From Lichenostomus cassidix (taxonomy: Eukaryota > Chordata > Aves > Passeriformes > Meliphagidae), in contig CM039187.1 in assembly GCA_008360975.2 (NCBI GenBank), positions 12,789,094 through 12,853,093 of the forward strand: DNA of 64,000 nt. Direction: 5' to 3'. Made by a program: the position numbers and the translations under genes. Each line of letters starts with the position of its first letter. Position 1 is the stretch's first letter. The notes under the pieces were generated by a model. It did not search any database, was not told the DNA's origin, and saw only the letters and a program-made list of their open reading frames with translations. Shown in pieces: positions 43,401 through 58,400 of the stretch.

Positions 43401-46400
43401 ACATATGACACCTCTGGACAAAATATGCTTGCTGTGAAATGCATGCCAGCATCTGAGAAGCATACACCAAGAATAAATATAAGCAGACCCATGTTGATGA
43501 GGCCAATTTCAAGACTGTGCAGACAAACATGGTGAACATTCCCTGCACTACTGGAAAAAGACATGTAATGTCATCTCTGCTCACACTTCATCACAAACCT
43601 TCCATGGTCCAAGGCTTTTTCTTCTTATAACCTACAAGAGGACATGTAGAACGGATTTAAGTAAACACTCTAGCTGTCATTGCTTTGTACAAAAGTCTAA
43701 ATATTTGCTCATGTATAGAAAATGCTTTAAGAATCATCGTGCAAAAGAAGAAAATCTCTCCTATTTTTAAAATATCTCCTTTCTATTTTTTAAGGTTCAG
43801 GACTACCACGACCAATCCCAATATTTTTTCAGATGTGACTGGCAAAGTTTTCACTTAACAAGTATTGTTTTAAAAATGCATGTATATATATAGAATGACA
43901 TTTTATATAAACTTTTCCATTAGAACATATGACAGAAAATTACTTTTCAATAAGCAGCAATCCATGCATGCCAGTGAGGTCAGGGGGAGGGGAGAATCCT
44001 TTCAGGTCTGCCAGAACAACTAAAAATCAAGAATGTTTCAGTTTAAAAGTAGAGGTGGGAAGGAATCTCTTTGCCTGGTGCCACAAGCTACAAATTCTTT
44101 TGGTCTTTTTCCCTTTTGCCATACAGGCACACGTATACCAAATTCAAACTTCCATATTTAGAAGAATTTTGAAAAAAGTGATCAGGATGGTGAGGAAGAA
44201 GAGGATTTCTCAACAAGCATATACTTTCCTTATCTTAGCACACAGGGCAGCAGCTCTTTCTCAACACCATGCAGAGGCAGGAGCTGTACTTGTTCATGCT
44301 TATGAGGGAAAGAAGCCAAATCACAAAAACAGAGTACCTAATCTTCCTCCTCTGCTCTGTGATATTCAAACAATTTACAAATTAAGTCTAAATGAGTTCT
44401 TCACTGGGGACAGGGAAATAATGCTCAGAGAGTTTTAAGAAGTCAAAGACCAGGAAAGGTGAAAGGGGAAAGGCATGCATATGCAGCACATGCTACAGAC
44501 AGAGAGGGCCAGAACACTGAGGCATGGAGACACAGGTGCTCCGTGGAGGAGGGAAGCAAAGCCTCATCTGCGTTTAACTCAGCCATGAAATGACTCCTAG
44601 AGCTTTCCCGCTCTGATCATTCCAGTTCTGACATGGACACGCTTGCAACAACCTTAATCCACTTGTCCTTAAAGCTCTGGGCAGCTTCCATCTCCCCAGT
44701 TCTCCACTCTATGCAATATGATTTGCTTCAGGGTTTTCATACTAAGTGTTTGGAGCATGTCAACTCTTCAGCCCTAAGCAACCAAGATCCTGAATAAAAT
44801 CCCTCCTTCCCATCTGCAGGTTCAGGGCACACTTGGTTGTGAGCAAGCACCAGAGTGCGAAATCAAACCTGCCAGTCAGGCAAGAAAACCCCTGCCCTGT
44901 ACACAGAGAAGGGCACACAAGGTTTCATTAAACAGATAATACATATCTAAGGCATAAAGATCTTTAGTGACCACCTCCCATACAGATTCTGAACCACCCA
45001 AAAAATCGCTGGAAAAGTTTTGTAGAAGCCAGAGTTCAAACCATGCTGACATCAATACGCAATACAGTTTCACAGCACAAGTTATCACCTTCAGTATCTG
45101 TAATCAGGCTGGGCTGCAAGGCAGCTAAGAACTATTGAATTTCACTGATAACTGAGATAAGCCAGATGAAGATAGCAAAAGGATCAGGCAAAATAGATGG
45201 TATAGAGATAGGGAAAGGATAAAACAAGAAGGTGAGCAATGATTTATTATGATGCTTTATGTCAGTATATTGGGAAAAAAATTACACATAAAATGGTATA
45301 AGAGGGAAAGGATTGCATTGGAAAGGACTGAGAAAAAGACTCTTCAGGCACACATCTCAACTCTGCAATGGAACAGAGAGGATTCCCTAACACATATTGT
45401 CCTTTGATGACAAGAAATAGCTGATAAAGGGATATTAAGTACCACACTGCATCCTACCACTCAGTAAGCTGCTGTCTAGGTGAAGCAGGACAACCTGCTG
45501 GCAGTCAGTCCTCCAACACTTCAAGGAACAGAAGTCTGGAAGCTTTAAATGCATAGGCAGCTTTGCGGGTAGGAGTGTGAAACCACAGTTTCCTCCTTTC
45601 CATGGCTCACCCTATTTCCATGTGCTCTGAGAATTTAGGAAGTCACATCCAAAAACACTGCTATTAAAAGAACAATTTCTACTTGGTAAGTCAAACACCC
45701 AGACAAAGAAATGCCAGAACCAAGCTCACTCACACGTCCTACACTGAAATGAGCACATTACTTGAGTATCACTATTTGATTCTGTAGCAAATTACAAGTG
45801 TCTCAGTCAAAGCTCTGACTCTATGAAGTGAATACACAAGAACCAATTGCATAATCATCAACTCATGTCGGGCTGCCTCTCTGTGGACTCCAGTCAGAGG
45901 CTGCACTATAAGGAAGTGATGAGCTTACCACAGCTCAGGGATGCCTGAACTCCACTCCATATGAACTCCACACCGAATACCAACTGGCCAGCAAGTACCT
46001 GCAAGTCATGGCTTGCTACAGCTTCACACAAGGCCATCAATACTGGAGTTGGCTTGGCTTGGGAAAAATAATAAAACTTTAAACAGAGTGGAAAGTATCC
46101 AGAGAGAGAAATTATTCACTCTATAACCCCATAAGACAATCAGTAAAGGTTTAAAAATGGAACAAAGTGTTTCTTCCTCAGGACACAACACTGAATTGAA
46201 AAGGAGCCTATGAAGCCCAGACCATTAAGACATTCAGAAAGAAGAGATAAGCTGTTCACAGAGCTATCCTCTGCAAACATGAAAGAAACACTGGTCCAGA
46301 TGCAAACTCTAGCCAGGGAAACCCTAATCTCTCCTCACTGGAAGCTGGGAAGGAATAGGCAGGAAAGGGTCTTTTTGCTCTTGTTTCTTACCTTCTCCAT

Positions 46401-49400
46401 AGACATTTACTACTGACTACTGCTGAACACCAAAGGCTACAGTAGAACTGACCCACCATGGCTAGAACATGAAGAGAAATGCCCACTTTTGTCATGGCCC
46501 ATCCAGCTCACCATTTTACCTCCAGTGGTACTGGCAGATGCTGTTCAGGAAGAACACGTAAGCTTGGCAACCTTTGTGGGCACTCGCTTTGCATCCACAA
46601 TTGCTATATTAGGGATTTTAAAGAGTATAATCCCACCTAGTCCCCCATTATGAACCTGCTACCCATGAATTTACAAAATCAGTTTCAAAACTGCTGGCAT
46701 AATCCTTCTCCACAACCTTCTGAAGCAGTACACACTGTGTGAAGGAATACTATCTTTTATTCATTTTAAATCAATCTCCTAGTAATTTCAAATGTCTTTA
46801 ATACAACTATTTTAGGATTTGGTGAATAACAGTTCCACATTCAAGCTTACCTACCATCATCTTAACTCTCTATATTTTTTTCAGGCTGGTTTTACCAGGA
46901 CTAATGGAGGCAACCAAATATCAGCAAATCATTAACTTCTGCTTCTGTCCCAAGTGTTTTACTTGGGACAAAGTATGGGGAAAGACCACAAAAACATGAT
47001 ACAAATGAGTAATGCAGTCATTTCTTTGGCACAGGGGAGTGCTCCTCTGCTGTATCTTCTCTTCAAAACCTATTGGTTTATTGCCTCTTCTGAGGCAGGT
47101 TAATTGCTCCATGTTTTGAGACTTCAACCAGCCTCGGTCGTTCCTAAAAATAGCAGGGAACAATATCACTGGCTCTACTGCAAGAGCTGAAGAGCCAGCA
47201 CAGGTCTCAGGACTGTGAGTGTCTCACAAACCAGTTTGAGAAGCAGAGGACTCAGACATTGCACAGTGCCAACAGCACTGCGCACCTGCACTCAGTACTA
47301 CTAAAGTACCTCTTATTTTCTACCATGTACCAGCAGCATAAAGTCCTTGCTTTGCTAGGCTCCACACTTATCTGAAATGGTCTGCACACCACCCACGTTC
47401 CCAGAGAGCTCTGAGACCATCAGAAGCCAGATCTTAGAGAAACATTCTTGCTTTTCTAATATCTGGATCAGGCTCCTTTGCTACTCCACTGTTAAAGAGG
47501 AGAAAATCCAGGGAAAACAAAAGCATGTTCTAGGCCAAAACAGAAAATCAGATGAAAGAGAGAAACTCTTCCATCAGACAGTCCTGCTCCATCTCCATCC
47601 CTCATTAAATCAGCCTGAACAGCTGAAGCAGGTCATTGAACAAAGCACAGGTGCAAAGTTCAAGACAGCTGCACCAGGAGGAAGAGACCAAGCACAGCAT
47701 TAGTAGCAGTTGCTGCTTGGCCCAGCCTAGTCTGCAATTGCAACTCATTTCTTTAAGAGTGGGGAAGAGGCTCACAGATTTCTTTTCCCCCTGAAAAAAC
47801 CCAAGCTGTTGGGTTCCAGCTTGCAAGCCTCTCTTCAGCCCCCACACTAATAAATCTCTGGGACTATAAATCACCTTGATACAGGTCACTCTTCTCAAAG
47901 GAAATGGGCTCTCTCTTGTCATTAGCTGCCTGTGTCTACCAACCATAGCAGAGCCTCATTCAAGTTCTCTTTAATGGACGGTTAGACTTAAAGGAATATG
48001 TGCCTCAATCTCAGAGGAGAGAACACAAGAATTTACTAATTAGACAGGGAAATGTACATTAAAAGCTGGCTTTAATACCTGGTCCCAAATTAGCCCTGCA
48101 CCTGCTAAGTGTTAGGATGCCTACAAAGCAGTAAGAGTACATCGCACATGTAGGAATGTGGGATGATGAACCCACAACACCTCTTTAGAGCAAGAAAGTC
48201 ATTGCAGCAGTTGCGTTTCATGCAGCTGGGAGGGAAGGCAGAGAAGACCTGACAAATCCCAGATAATGAACCACAAAATACAATACAGGCAACATTGCAC
48301 GGAAAGAACAGACTCTGCTTTCTGATCTGGAACAGTCTCACACTGCTCTGAAAAGAAACCAAAGGCAATGGAGCCAAGGAGACTCAAAGCCACACAATTC
48401 TGCCCACGTTTCCAGTGTCCGATTCAACACATAACAGAGATTCAGGATGCCAGCAACCCAAGGAAACTGAAGCTTAGCCACAGGCACGAGACACTCTGGC
48501 ACGCTCCATTTTAAAGTGTATTAGCACTCAAGCCAGGTGCATAACTGCACACGTTGTGGAGAAATTCCCATTCTTCAGAGGAACTGGTTTCCCTTCAAGG
48601 ATGACTATATTCTCATACTCATTTGCTCTTCTCCAAACTCCAGCATCTCTGGTCCTGTTCCCCTCTTCCCTTATTTTAAACAGTCTGCCAAGTATATTTT
48701 GCGAGAACAGAAGTGACAGGAGAATGTTGGGACGGGAGACATCATCATCATCCTGATGTATGCCAGACTTAATATGGGAGAAGCCCATTTCTGAGCTATG
48801 CTTTCATTTTTAACAGTATTTTCTCTAGGCCTGAAGATATTCCTGTGGACAATGCTATGTTCTGTGTCAAAATGCCAAAATTCATCAGCAAGTGTTAAGT
48901 CAGAGATTTACATTTATGACTTCTGAAAAAACATACATTCTGCAACCTCATCCCAAGCACATGTACAACAGAGCCTGCCCAGGATGAAGGCAGTACTGCT
49001 GTAAACATCCTCCAATTCTGCCAGGAACCACTTTCTCTGCAGACAGAACCCTTCCTTCAGCAGCTTCCTACAATCCATATTGATATGCTCATATATTCCG
49101 TCTCCAGAGCTGGCACAGAAAAGTTTGTAACTGTAGATTGGCAGAGCAACATACATTGCATACCACACACCTGAAGAAAGTTTGCTTTTGTCTTCTTCTT
49201 CCCCCTTCTCCTCTTCCTTCCAGCCTTTCCTGAGAGCACTGACTGATAAATAATCCAATCCATGCTTGGAAAAAAGAAACTGTCCCACTCTATGTCTAAC
49301 TAGGAAATGCAATGCAAAACCTTGTCCCTTGAATTCCCTCTAAGCTATTCCTCGCACCCATTCATACATACAGATGCACATATAAAGCACATCCATGTCC

Positions 49401-52400
49401 ATCTGCTCTTCAAGTTGGCATAAGCTATTTGGACCACAAAGCTGTGCACAAGCCCCAGTGCAGCCACCAGACGTCCTGTGCTGGAAGTTGGCCACTGTCT
49501 TCCCAGGGATAGATGCAAATTTCTGCTGCATACAACAGCTCTAGTGAGAGGTAGAATCAGGCAAACACACATTAAACAAGTGTTTTGCACAGCATGGACT
49601 CAACACACAGTATAAAACAGGCATGCATTGATTTCATTGGCCCTAATCAAAAACATATCATTTCTCCATAGACATTTAACAAACAAATTAGTACATTTTG
49701 GATAGCCTAGAAATTTGATTCAGCAAGTACTTAAATCAGAAAGTTACCATCACCTGCAGCCTCCTGTACACTTTTTTGTTTCCTTCAGGAAAACTAGGAC
49801 TAGCAATTGCCTTCACGTGTACACAATCATCACTTTCTTGTCTTAATAAATAAAGCACTGGTTCTTTACTATAATTCTTCCCCCTGCAGCGGTCTGAAAC
49901 ATTCACTCTGATAAATTCAGTACTTTTGCAGTTCTCCCCCAAACATATTTTTTGCTTCTAGAAAAACTGAGGGTGGGGGGAATCCCCCCAAAGAGGCCCA
50001 GTGCTTCCCTCCTTGTAATGAAACCTTGTAATGGAATGCCCTGCACTCCAATTAGGAAGAAATGCTAATTTTCTCCAGTTGAGCACCCCCTCTAGATGTA
50101 TCTAATTTGTTTCACTGCTTTCATCTCTCCCCTCCATCACATTTTCATTTAAAGGTTATGATCTGTTTGTGCCCTCCATGCCGCGCCCTGACAAGACACC
50201 CCTATGAGAGGTTGCAGGGGCCATGTCGCCCTTCCTAACCCCCTTCCCAAACAAAAACCAAAGCTTTTTTCCCTCCACTGCCTCTTTAAGAAATGCAGAA
50301 AGATGAAGGGGAGGAGCAGGGAATTGGGAAGACAATAATTAAAAATAAGAGGTAAGCCCTCTTGCAAGTTGGGATGTTGGCTGTTTCCAACAGAAGGTTA
50401 GAGACCTTTGCACCATAACCAACACCAGTATGACCAGTGCAGGCCAGTCAGAAGCAACAGCATTATAGAGTTTTGCTACTTCTGCAGATCCATTTTGGGA
50501 ACAGATGCCATGCAAGATTACTCTTTCGCAAAAGGTTTTGAAATGCTAAATTGTTGAGATCCTCATAGGTCTGGAGAATACTTTTTCTCTCGTCCCTCAA
50601 GGGAGAGTCTGATCAGAATGGACATGAATTGGCTCAGCTGAGGAGAAAGTCTCAATAAAGCTTTCCCACTTCTCTCTAAATGGCTTATGCCGCGTTCTGG
50701 GAGCCTATGTTCTGCAAATTCCTTCAGGAGAGCAGAGACTTCAGATAGACAGTGTGGGCCTTGGAATAGATAGCTCTTCATGGCATCCATAAATTTATGC
50801 TGCCATGGTTGTGGGTGGGCAGATGTGTAAATCTTCAAGGCAGAACCCATCTGGACAGGTTATCCACCCAGAAGAGCTGGGTACACACCACATAGGGAAA
50901 AGCCATCCAGATGACCTCGCTGGTGCCACATCACTTGCCACAGAAATTTCAAAAGGCTTTTTTTACCAAAAGACTATTATTTACAAAAAAAAAAAAAACA
51001 AAAAAAAGAGCAGCCACCATCCTACCTCCAAGCAAAGCCTCTTTCCAGTCTGCCCCACTATTCTCCAATAAAACAGTATCCCTGGAGCTGAACCCATGGT
51101 CTTCCCTACATACAAACCCTGCTCCTAAGCCAAGCCATTCATTACTTGTGTTCAGCCTCTCCCTCCTTTGCTTCAATTTTCTCCTTCAGTTCTTTTCTGT
51201 TAGAAATGAAATCACTGATCTACAGTCTCTACACACAAGTTTCACCACACACCTGTTGTCAACATCCTGTAAGTTGAAAGTGCCCAAAGAACCTCTTTGG
51301 AGGAAAGCTACGTGGGCCCTGATTGAAAAGGAGTGGAAACTGCTGGATTCCACCTGTGGCACAGCCTGGAACAACTACCCTCTCGGAAAAATGAGAACAG
51401 CTGGATACCCTGCCCAGACTGAGCATTGAGTAGCCTGTCTTGACAGCAAGATGAAGCTGGAAAAAAGTGCTGCAAGAGTGTTTTCTGTTATTAATAGGCA
51501 CTTTGCTAATACTGCTCAAGATAGTCAGCTCCCTCTCAGTCATTTCCTGCTACAGCCACTGAATCCCATTGGTCGCAGCACTATATGCTCCATTACAAGC
51601 TATTTCCTCTCTACGTTTGCAATGCCTCCAAAAGCTTTTGCAGAAAGTCCTGATGATCTCCCTTCCTGCCCCCTCCGCAGACACAATTCCCTCATAATTT
51701 GACTTTCTGGGACCACAAATGGGGAGCGGGCAGGAGGCACACAAAGATTTACTCTTCATAGATAGCAGCCTTGCCCCTTCCTCCCCCTCCAGGCCCCCTC
51801 TCTATCTGGTCCATGCAAACAAACTCTGAGTGGGAAAGAGCGTTTGGAAGAGGCCTGTGTCTGGGCCAGCCGCCTTTCATCCAGAAGATGCCTCTTCCCC
51901 TTGGAAAATACCAGCATTGTGTGAAAACATTTTAATATATTCATGCACATTCCTATAGCTCGCAGGAGCGAGTGGGTCTCAGCACCCTCCCCTCCCTGCC
52001 TTCCAAATGATTTTCATAGGCAACGATGCACTGGGAATACCACTTGTTTTCTCAAATGCCCGCGAGTATGTAAATTGTGGGAATATGCAGGCCAAAGGCT
52101 GTGGTTTTATTGTGCTGCAGAAAAGATTTTACTAATTACTTGCCTAAACTCCAAAGCAGTACGCCTGCTCTTTTACAAAGCGGGAGAGCAGAGAAGGTGG
52201 GGGTGGTGGGAAGAGGAGGAGGGGGACTAAAAAAAAAAAGCGGGGGGAAGAGAGAGTGAAGGGAAAGAGGGAGAAGGAAAGGGAGCACAAGGGATGCATT
52301 TCAAAGTTTCTCCAGCAACTGGATGGGGGGGAGCAGGGCCCAATGTGAAATCATAGAGGTCAAAGGTGGGTCTCCCTCCCTTGTGAGAAAGTGGTGAATC

Positions 52401-55400
52401 AGGACGGTTTATCAAACGATCATTTTCTTTTGAAACTGGGAGGCAGCGGCTGGGACAATTCTGCAGATGTGCTTGATGAGTTCGGGACAAAAATGGGCCG
52501 CCTCCTCCCCCCCTCCCCCCTTTAAGGTCTCCCATCAGGGGTTGCTTCTCCCTCCACTGCTTCCAGGACCCTCCCCTCCCTTCTTCAGTGGTCAGCTGAG
52601 ACCCCCACCCACTGACCGCCTTTGTATTCCTGGCCTTTGGACACAGTGACAGGGCCCTTTATGAGACCCCAATCAAGACCCCCATGTCACAGGTACCTAG
52701 TAGAGATACCAGACCCTTTTCAAATGAGGAACAACAAGGAAAATATGCTGGCCCATTGTCCCAGCACGGCACCAAGGGAGATGAAAGGGACAGGCTGCTC
52801 CCTCTCTGCAGACTGCCTGCCAATCAACCCCAGTTATTAAGGTCACGATGTGGAAATTCTTTTGACCTACACCTAATCAAAGATGCACCAAGGACTTTTG
52901 AGACAACATGGGGGAAGGTGGGAGAGCAAACATCTCCCTGCCCTCTCCATCCATAAATACAGTGAAGCTTCCACAGAGAATTAGTAGGAGTTACCCCAGC
53001 TAGTGCTGCAGCACACTTGCCCCAGGTACCACTAGGGCAGCCAAGCAGAGCTCCGTGCTGGCATCCAGCCTCAGGAGAGCTTAAATTAAAAGCATTTCTC
53101 ACTGAAAAGTTACAGACTGAGCAACACCAGAGGTGGCTCAGAAGCCATGATCGAGTACACTGTGACAAATATGAAGCATCATCCTCCTTCCTGTTCCTGA
53201 GATCTTTGGTTTGCACAGGCTGAGGGTTGCGCTAAACATGGTCGGCACCACCCAACAGTGAGTTCTGAAGAAGAAAAACTCAGTGGATGTGAATCTCTAA
53301 GTCCCCAAAAGCTGAAGCACTTGGAAGAGTGGATAGATGCCAGTAGTGCACAGCAGGTATTCTGACTCCCCCGTGCACGATACAGGATGAAGATACCAAG
53401 ATGATACTGATGGTGTTAGTTTTTAGGACTACACAGAAATATCTCATGGAGAAGGAGTATGAGCCATGTGCACTGACAGAACAACGAGATGGGCACAAAA
53501 CTATTAGAGCATAGATCAGATGGGATCAGAGAAGCACATCCCATCAGACAGCCCCAGAGCCCTTGGAATATGGACAAGATCAACTGCCTCTGAAATGTTC
53601 TTCTGCATCACTCACTGTCTGAGTCATCACCCTACACTCAAAACAGTTAGACACAATACTTCAACCTGACAAGTGACACAAGAAATGACAGACTACAGTC
53701 AGTGATAGTTCACACAAAAAGGAAAGAAAAAATCCAAACTCCATAACAGGAACATTTTTCAGCTTATATACGATCCTTCTGCAAGCGCATGTCTTTGAAT
53801 TAAGTCCTCCAGAAGAGTCACATGGTGACTCACCACTGGTACACTTATGATCAGTCTTGAAGAAACAGAAATTTTTGGCACCCCTCTTTAGGCACCATAT
53901 CTCCAGTCATTCAGGGAATACCCTTCCTGATCCCATGCCAGCTTGCTGCTCTCATCCTGTTGGCATCCTTCAAAGCCCACTTGGAGGAAGGTCTCAGTGA
54001 AAGGAAAACAAACTTGGGGTGGTAGTAGAGCGAAGTCATGAAATGTGTAACAGTCACAGCAACCAAGCTGCAAGTTTCTTTACCCTAAACATTCTTCATG
54101 TGTTGGCTCATTTTCCTCTGTCTTTTAGCTTAAAGATACCAGTGCAGTGCTATTGGAACCCCCCAATTCCTGTCAGAGAGCCTGCAGAAGGTAACAGCCC
54201 ACCAGTGGTGACCAGCTGGGTAAGAGATGAGAAGTGGAAGATTCCAAAAGAGCTCTGGGACAAAGACTCATGTCTTTACACAAATCCTACTACATTGCTT
54301 CTCCACTGCAAGTCACTGACATTCCTTAGACTGTCCCTTTGTTCCTTGGCTCTTACACAACTGTTGAAGCAGGTGGAAAACAACTTTTTCTTGATGTTGA
54401 ACCAACTGTTCTTACACTGAAAACTGCTTAGCTATGGCAAGGCATGGTCTGGTTTAGGTTGTTGTAAGCCAAGACTCAAACTGACAGTTCAGACACTGTA
54501 AGCTGCAGTGCTCAGAGCAGACATTACTTAAGCCCTGCAGCACAAAAGACAGATATTGCCTTTACTTCAGGGCAATATCCTCCACTATCACCCTCCTTTC
54601 AAATGCCAATGGCAAGCTGAGGACCAGTCTCCTGCTGTCCTCGGAATGAATCAACACTCCTTTAGAAGGGCCAGGCTGCTATCTTAGGACACTACAGCTT
54701 CACTTCCCACCTCAGGGCATGAGCTTGCATCCTCTGAGCGACACATACGGCCTCATCGGGGAGGAGTAATAGTGGAAGTTGAGCCTGGTTAGAGGCATCT
54801 GCACCTGGGGCTCTCACCGTGCAAGAAAGATCCATCCCTCTGTGTCCCTTCCCACCCCCAAAAACAGTCATTTGAAAGGCGGGGAGGGAACAGACACCAC
54901 TCTAATTGTAGGAGTGAAACCTGGCATCCTCCTGCTCATCTACCTTTGCACTCCGTTTCTGTTTCTCTTTGAACCTCTGGTACAGCTTGTCAGGTCGCTG
55001 CCCTCCTGAGAGATCAGAAAAAAAAATACAGCAGTGATTACTATTGTACACTGATATGCAAGCTGGAAAAAGAGAGAGAGAAAAAGAGAGAGAGAACAGC
55101 CTCCATGTGTCAGACTATGAAAGGGCTGCGACTGAAGCTGCCTGAAAAACAAACCCTTAATTTAAATGTTAATGAAAGTGCTGAAGAGACATCAGAGGCT
55201 TTCATTTCTCTACAAGGAACAGAATCACCAGGTCTAGAATTTATGGCCCCCTTCACCTCCCCTCTCCTCTTCTCTGCTCCATCAGCCACAGAAGTAAGGA
55301 AAGGAAAAAAACCCTAATTTTAACATTAACTCCACACTTCCACCCTAGGATGCAATTGCTAAATTATCTGTTGGCAGGACACTGATCAAAGGTGGAAAAA

Positions 55401-58400
55401 CAAAGGCACACTGCACAACTGAGCAAAGGTAAACAGCAGCCAAGGTCTGGTGAAGTTACCTTCTCCCCCTGCGAATTTAAAAAGCAAAGAAAAAACAATC
55501 ACAAACTGGAAATGGAAACCTCAAACCATAAGGTTGCCAGCCCCCTCAACGAAGTTTCTTCTGTCACATCGATTAAACAGACATGGATTCTCCTGTGCAA
55601 ACCAGGCAGCACAAGAAAGATGCTTCCTCCAAGCTTTCTGAGACAGACTTTCCCCTCAAGCAAGGGGAAAGATGATAATAAACTGCAGGGGCAGGAAAAA
55701 AAAAATTCAATACGCAACACAGCTCAACACGATTAGAAACAGATGTCTGGGTTCTAACTCAGTCAGCTACTGCCTCTCAAAACCTGCTCACCTGCCCAAA
55801 ACCACTAGTGAGTCAATTCACACAGTCACAGAAAATATATCTATTAGAGTATTGGCCAAAAGTGACAAAAAGAGAGGAAGTCATCAATCACATGAGCTTT
55901 AGAGGGCAAAAGAAAGAAACTGAAGTGAAGAAAGGTAAGCTGCAGTTTCTCAACCTATTGAAGTGTTTGCATTTGTGTTTGTTTCTAGAGGAGAGGGAAA
56001 AGGGACACGCATGTTCATGTGTTCACCTATGTGAAGAAGACCAAACAGAGTCATTATCACACAACTAAAGAAGGTAAACCAAAAGTCTTCTTCCTCCCAA
56101 CATCAAGGGAACAGTCAGGGCAAATGGATAAGACACAGGTGTCATTTTAGCTCCAGAGGGGAGAACCTGATACTCATTTCCTGCTCTTCAGCTTTAGGGT
56201 GAAAGAGCACCAAGTCAGTTATGACTATTGCATATATCTAGAAACCCACATCCAGATCACCCTCCAAGGTCAGTAAAAAACGGCAGTTAATGCCACCACT
56301 AACTCTGCACGTCCACTCTGGGATCTCACAGTTGAGCAAGTTCTTCCTGCCCCACTTAAGAAACAGCTGCAGGTCAGGGTCCCCTCTCAATTATTCAAAC
56401 CGACCAGGCTCTGTGAAGATCCCTAAGGACAGCAGACCTATTGCTGCTGGCTGTTTTGCTGGCAATGCACAAACCCGAACAAAACCCAGTTACTTTTCCC
56501 AAGTCCTAGCAGACTCAGAGAGGTTAACTGCACAAAGCTAGGTGAAAGCAGAGCACCACTATGGCCAACAGCTCATCTCGATATGTAGTAGGGGAAATCT
56601 GATGATAAAATCGGAGCAAGAAATGAGGATGGGGAGAGCATTATCCAACATTTTAACTGCTACACAATAGGACTTCAATTGTACAGTTAAAAACACTGCA
56701 AAGTTGCTCTGATTCAAGCGGGTTTTTTGCTCTAAGGCACTCTGCAAGATCAGACTGTTACACTTTCACAAAAAGTTTCTAGATAACCATTAAAAAGAAG
56801 CCCTCGAAATTAATCATTTTGATTGTTCCCCGTGGAAGAGAGGCCCATTCCGTTAAGTTGCCTGTCAATAACCTCTCTTCCTTCCTGTCCCAAACGAGTC
56901 TGGGGTGTGTTCTACAATTTGCCTGAGGTTGTCCACAGGAGCAGAGATCTCCTCAGATATTACTTCCTCATAATAATCCATGGGAGAGGCAATTAGGTTA
57001 AAACCAGCATGTTCAAATACAAGAGTCGGGTCTCAACTACAACACTGCACAAACAGGAGAGCCAGCCTGGCTTTTTTAATTTAGCTGCTCACATAAGTAC
57101 TTATTTTCCTTTAAATTAAGCATCCAATGCAGATAGCTAGTCTTCAGTACAAACTTTCTTCCTCCTCTCTGGAGTTAACCTGCACTTCACCAAGGCAACA
57201 TCCACAAGGAGAGGTCATCAACTGCAGCAGACTGATGACAGTCAGAAAAGGAGAGACTGTCTCTCAGGCTTACACACCCAAAGCATGTCTCTGCCATAAT
57301 AGGGCACTTTATGATTTCCTGATGTTGCCCCAAAATGTATGAAGTGTTTCCTGGCTGTCTGTCTCAAGTTGTACATTGGAAACCATTTTTGTGCCTCCAT
57401 CTTCTCTTTTCCTCCTTTAAAATCCGACACACTTAGAGTGCAGCATGTCATGACAAATAATTAAATATTTTAAAATGAAAATAGCAAATGCCAGTGGCCA
57501 GACCTGGCAGGAGAAGCCAGCTTAGATGTGAGTACTTTTTTTAACACAATACAAAAAAAAAAAATCTGGATCCAAGATTAATAATGAACTTAACATGAAG
57601 GTCCACTTTCTTCTTTCCCCTCCCGTTGACAGTGTACACTGCTCCCCTCTCTTCCCTGGCTACTGCCACCTCAGGGAACCACAAAGCATGAAGGTGCCAC
57701 TGCTCTACCAGAAACTCCTGAGTTTGCCTCACTTTGCACATTTGAATTGGTCCACTGCACTTAGGCTTGCCCTGGTCCCTGAGCACACATAAGTCACTGT
57801 AGTAAGCACCAGTAAATGGAAGTTTAACATCTGCATGATGCAGAGTTCAAAAGGCAAATGAACACAGGGGGAAGAGGATTACAAGGAGCTAAAAAATGTA
57901 GTTTCATCTATGCAGCAGAGTAAGTACAGCATTTTACTAATCCATGGAGAAGGACAGCTTTGGAGATCAATTAAACCAGTTGCTGAAGGAGGAGGAGCCC
58001 TTATTTTATGTATCCTACTTTAAGGACACTCTCAGACTCTTCCCTAGTCACTTACGTGACAAGCAATGAGTGACCTGTTATCCAAAGTACACCAACCAGC
58101 ACAACTTTGCAGAAGACTTGCTGAAAACTCAGAATGAACACAACACCCTCACATCCCCACTACCCTGCAGGGCACTATTAGGGATCCCCAAAGCAGTGAA
58201 GCTCCAATAACACACACGGATGTCAAGACACTTCCATGGCTAAAAAAGTTACACAAAGGACTAAGCACAGTTTTCCTCTGCACAGTATGAAGTGAAAATC
58301 TAACACTCTTGGTACCCTTTTTCTACCTTTTCCTCTACTTAATCTCCCTTGCAAGAACCATTCTGTTTGAAGACCCTAAAAACATCCAAAATAGCGCCAC

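Noticed and set aside
43929..44438. Open frame of 169 codons in FBXW4 intron 5
   Set aside because: It starts in AT-rich intron and the translation resembles no family. No promoter or splice context is seen.
50911..51429. Open frame of 172 codons in FBXW4 intron 5
   Set aside because: It begins across an A-rich low-complexity run, giving a Lys-rich stretch, and shows no domain.
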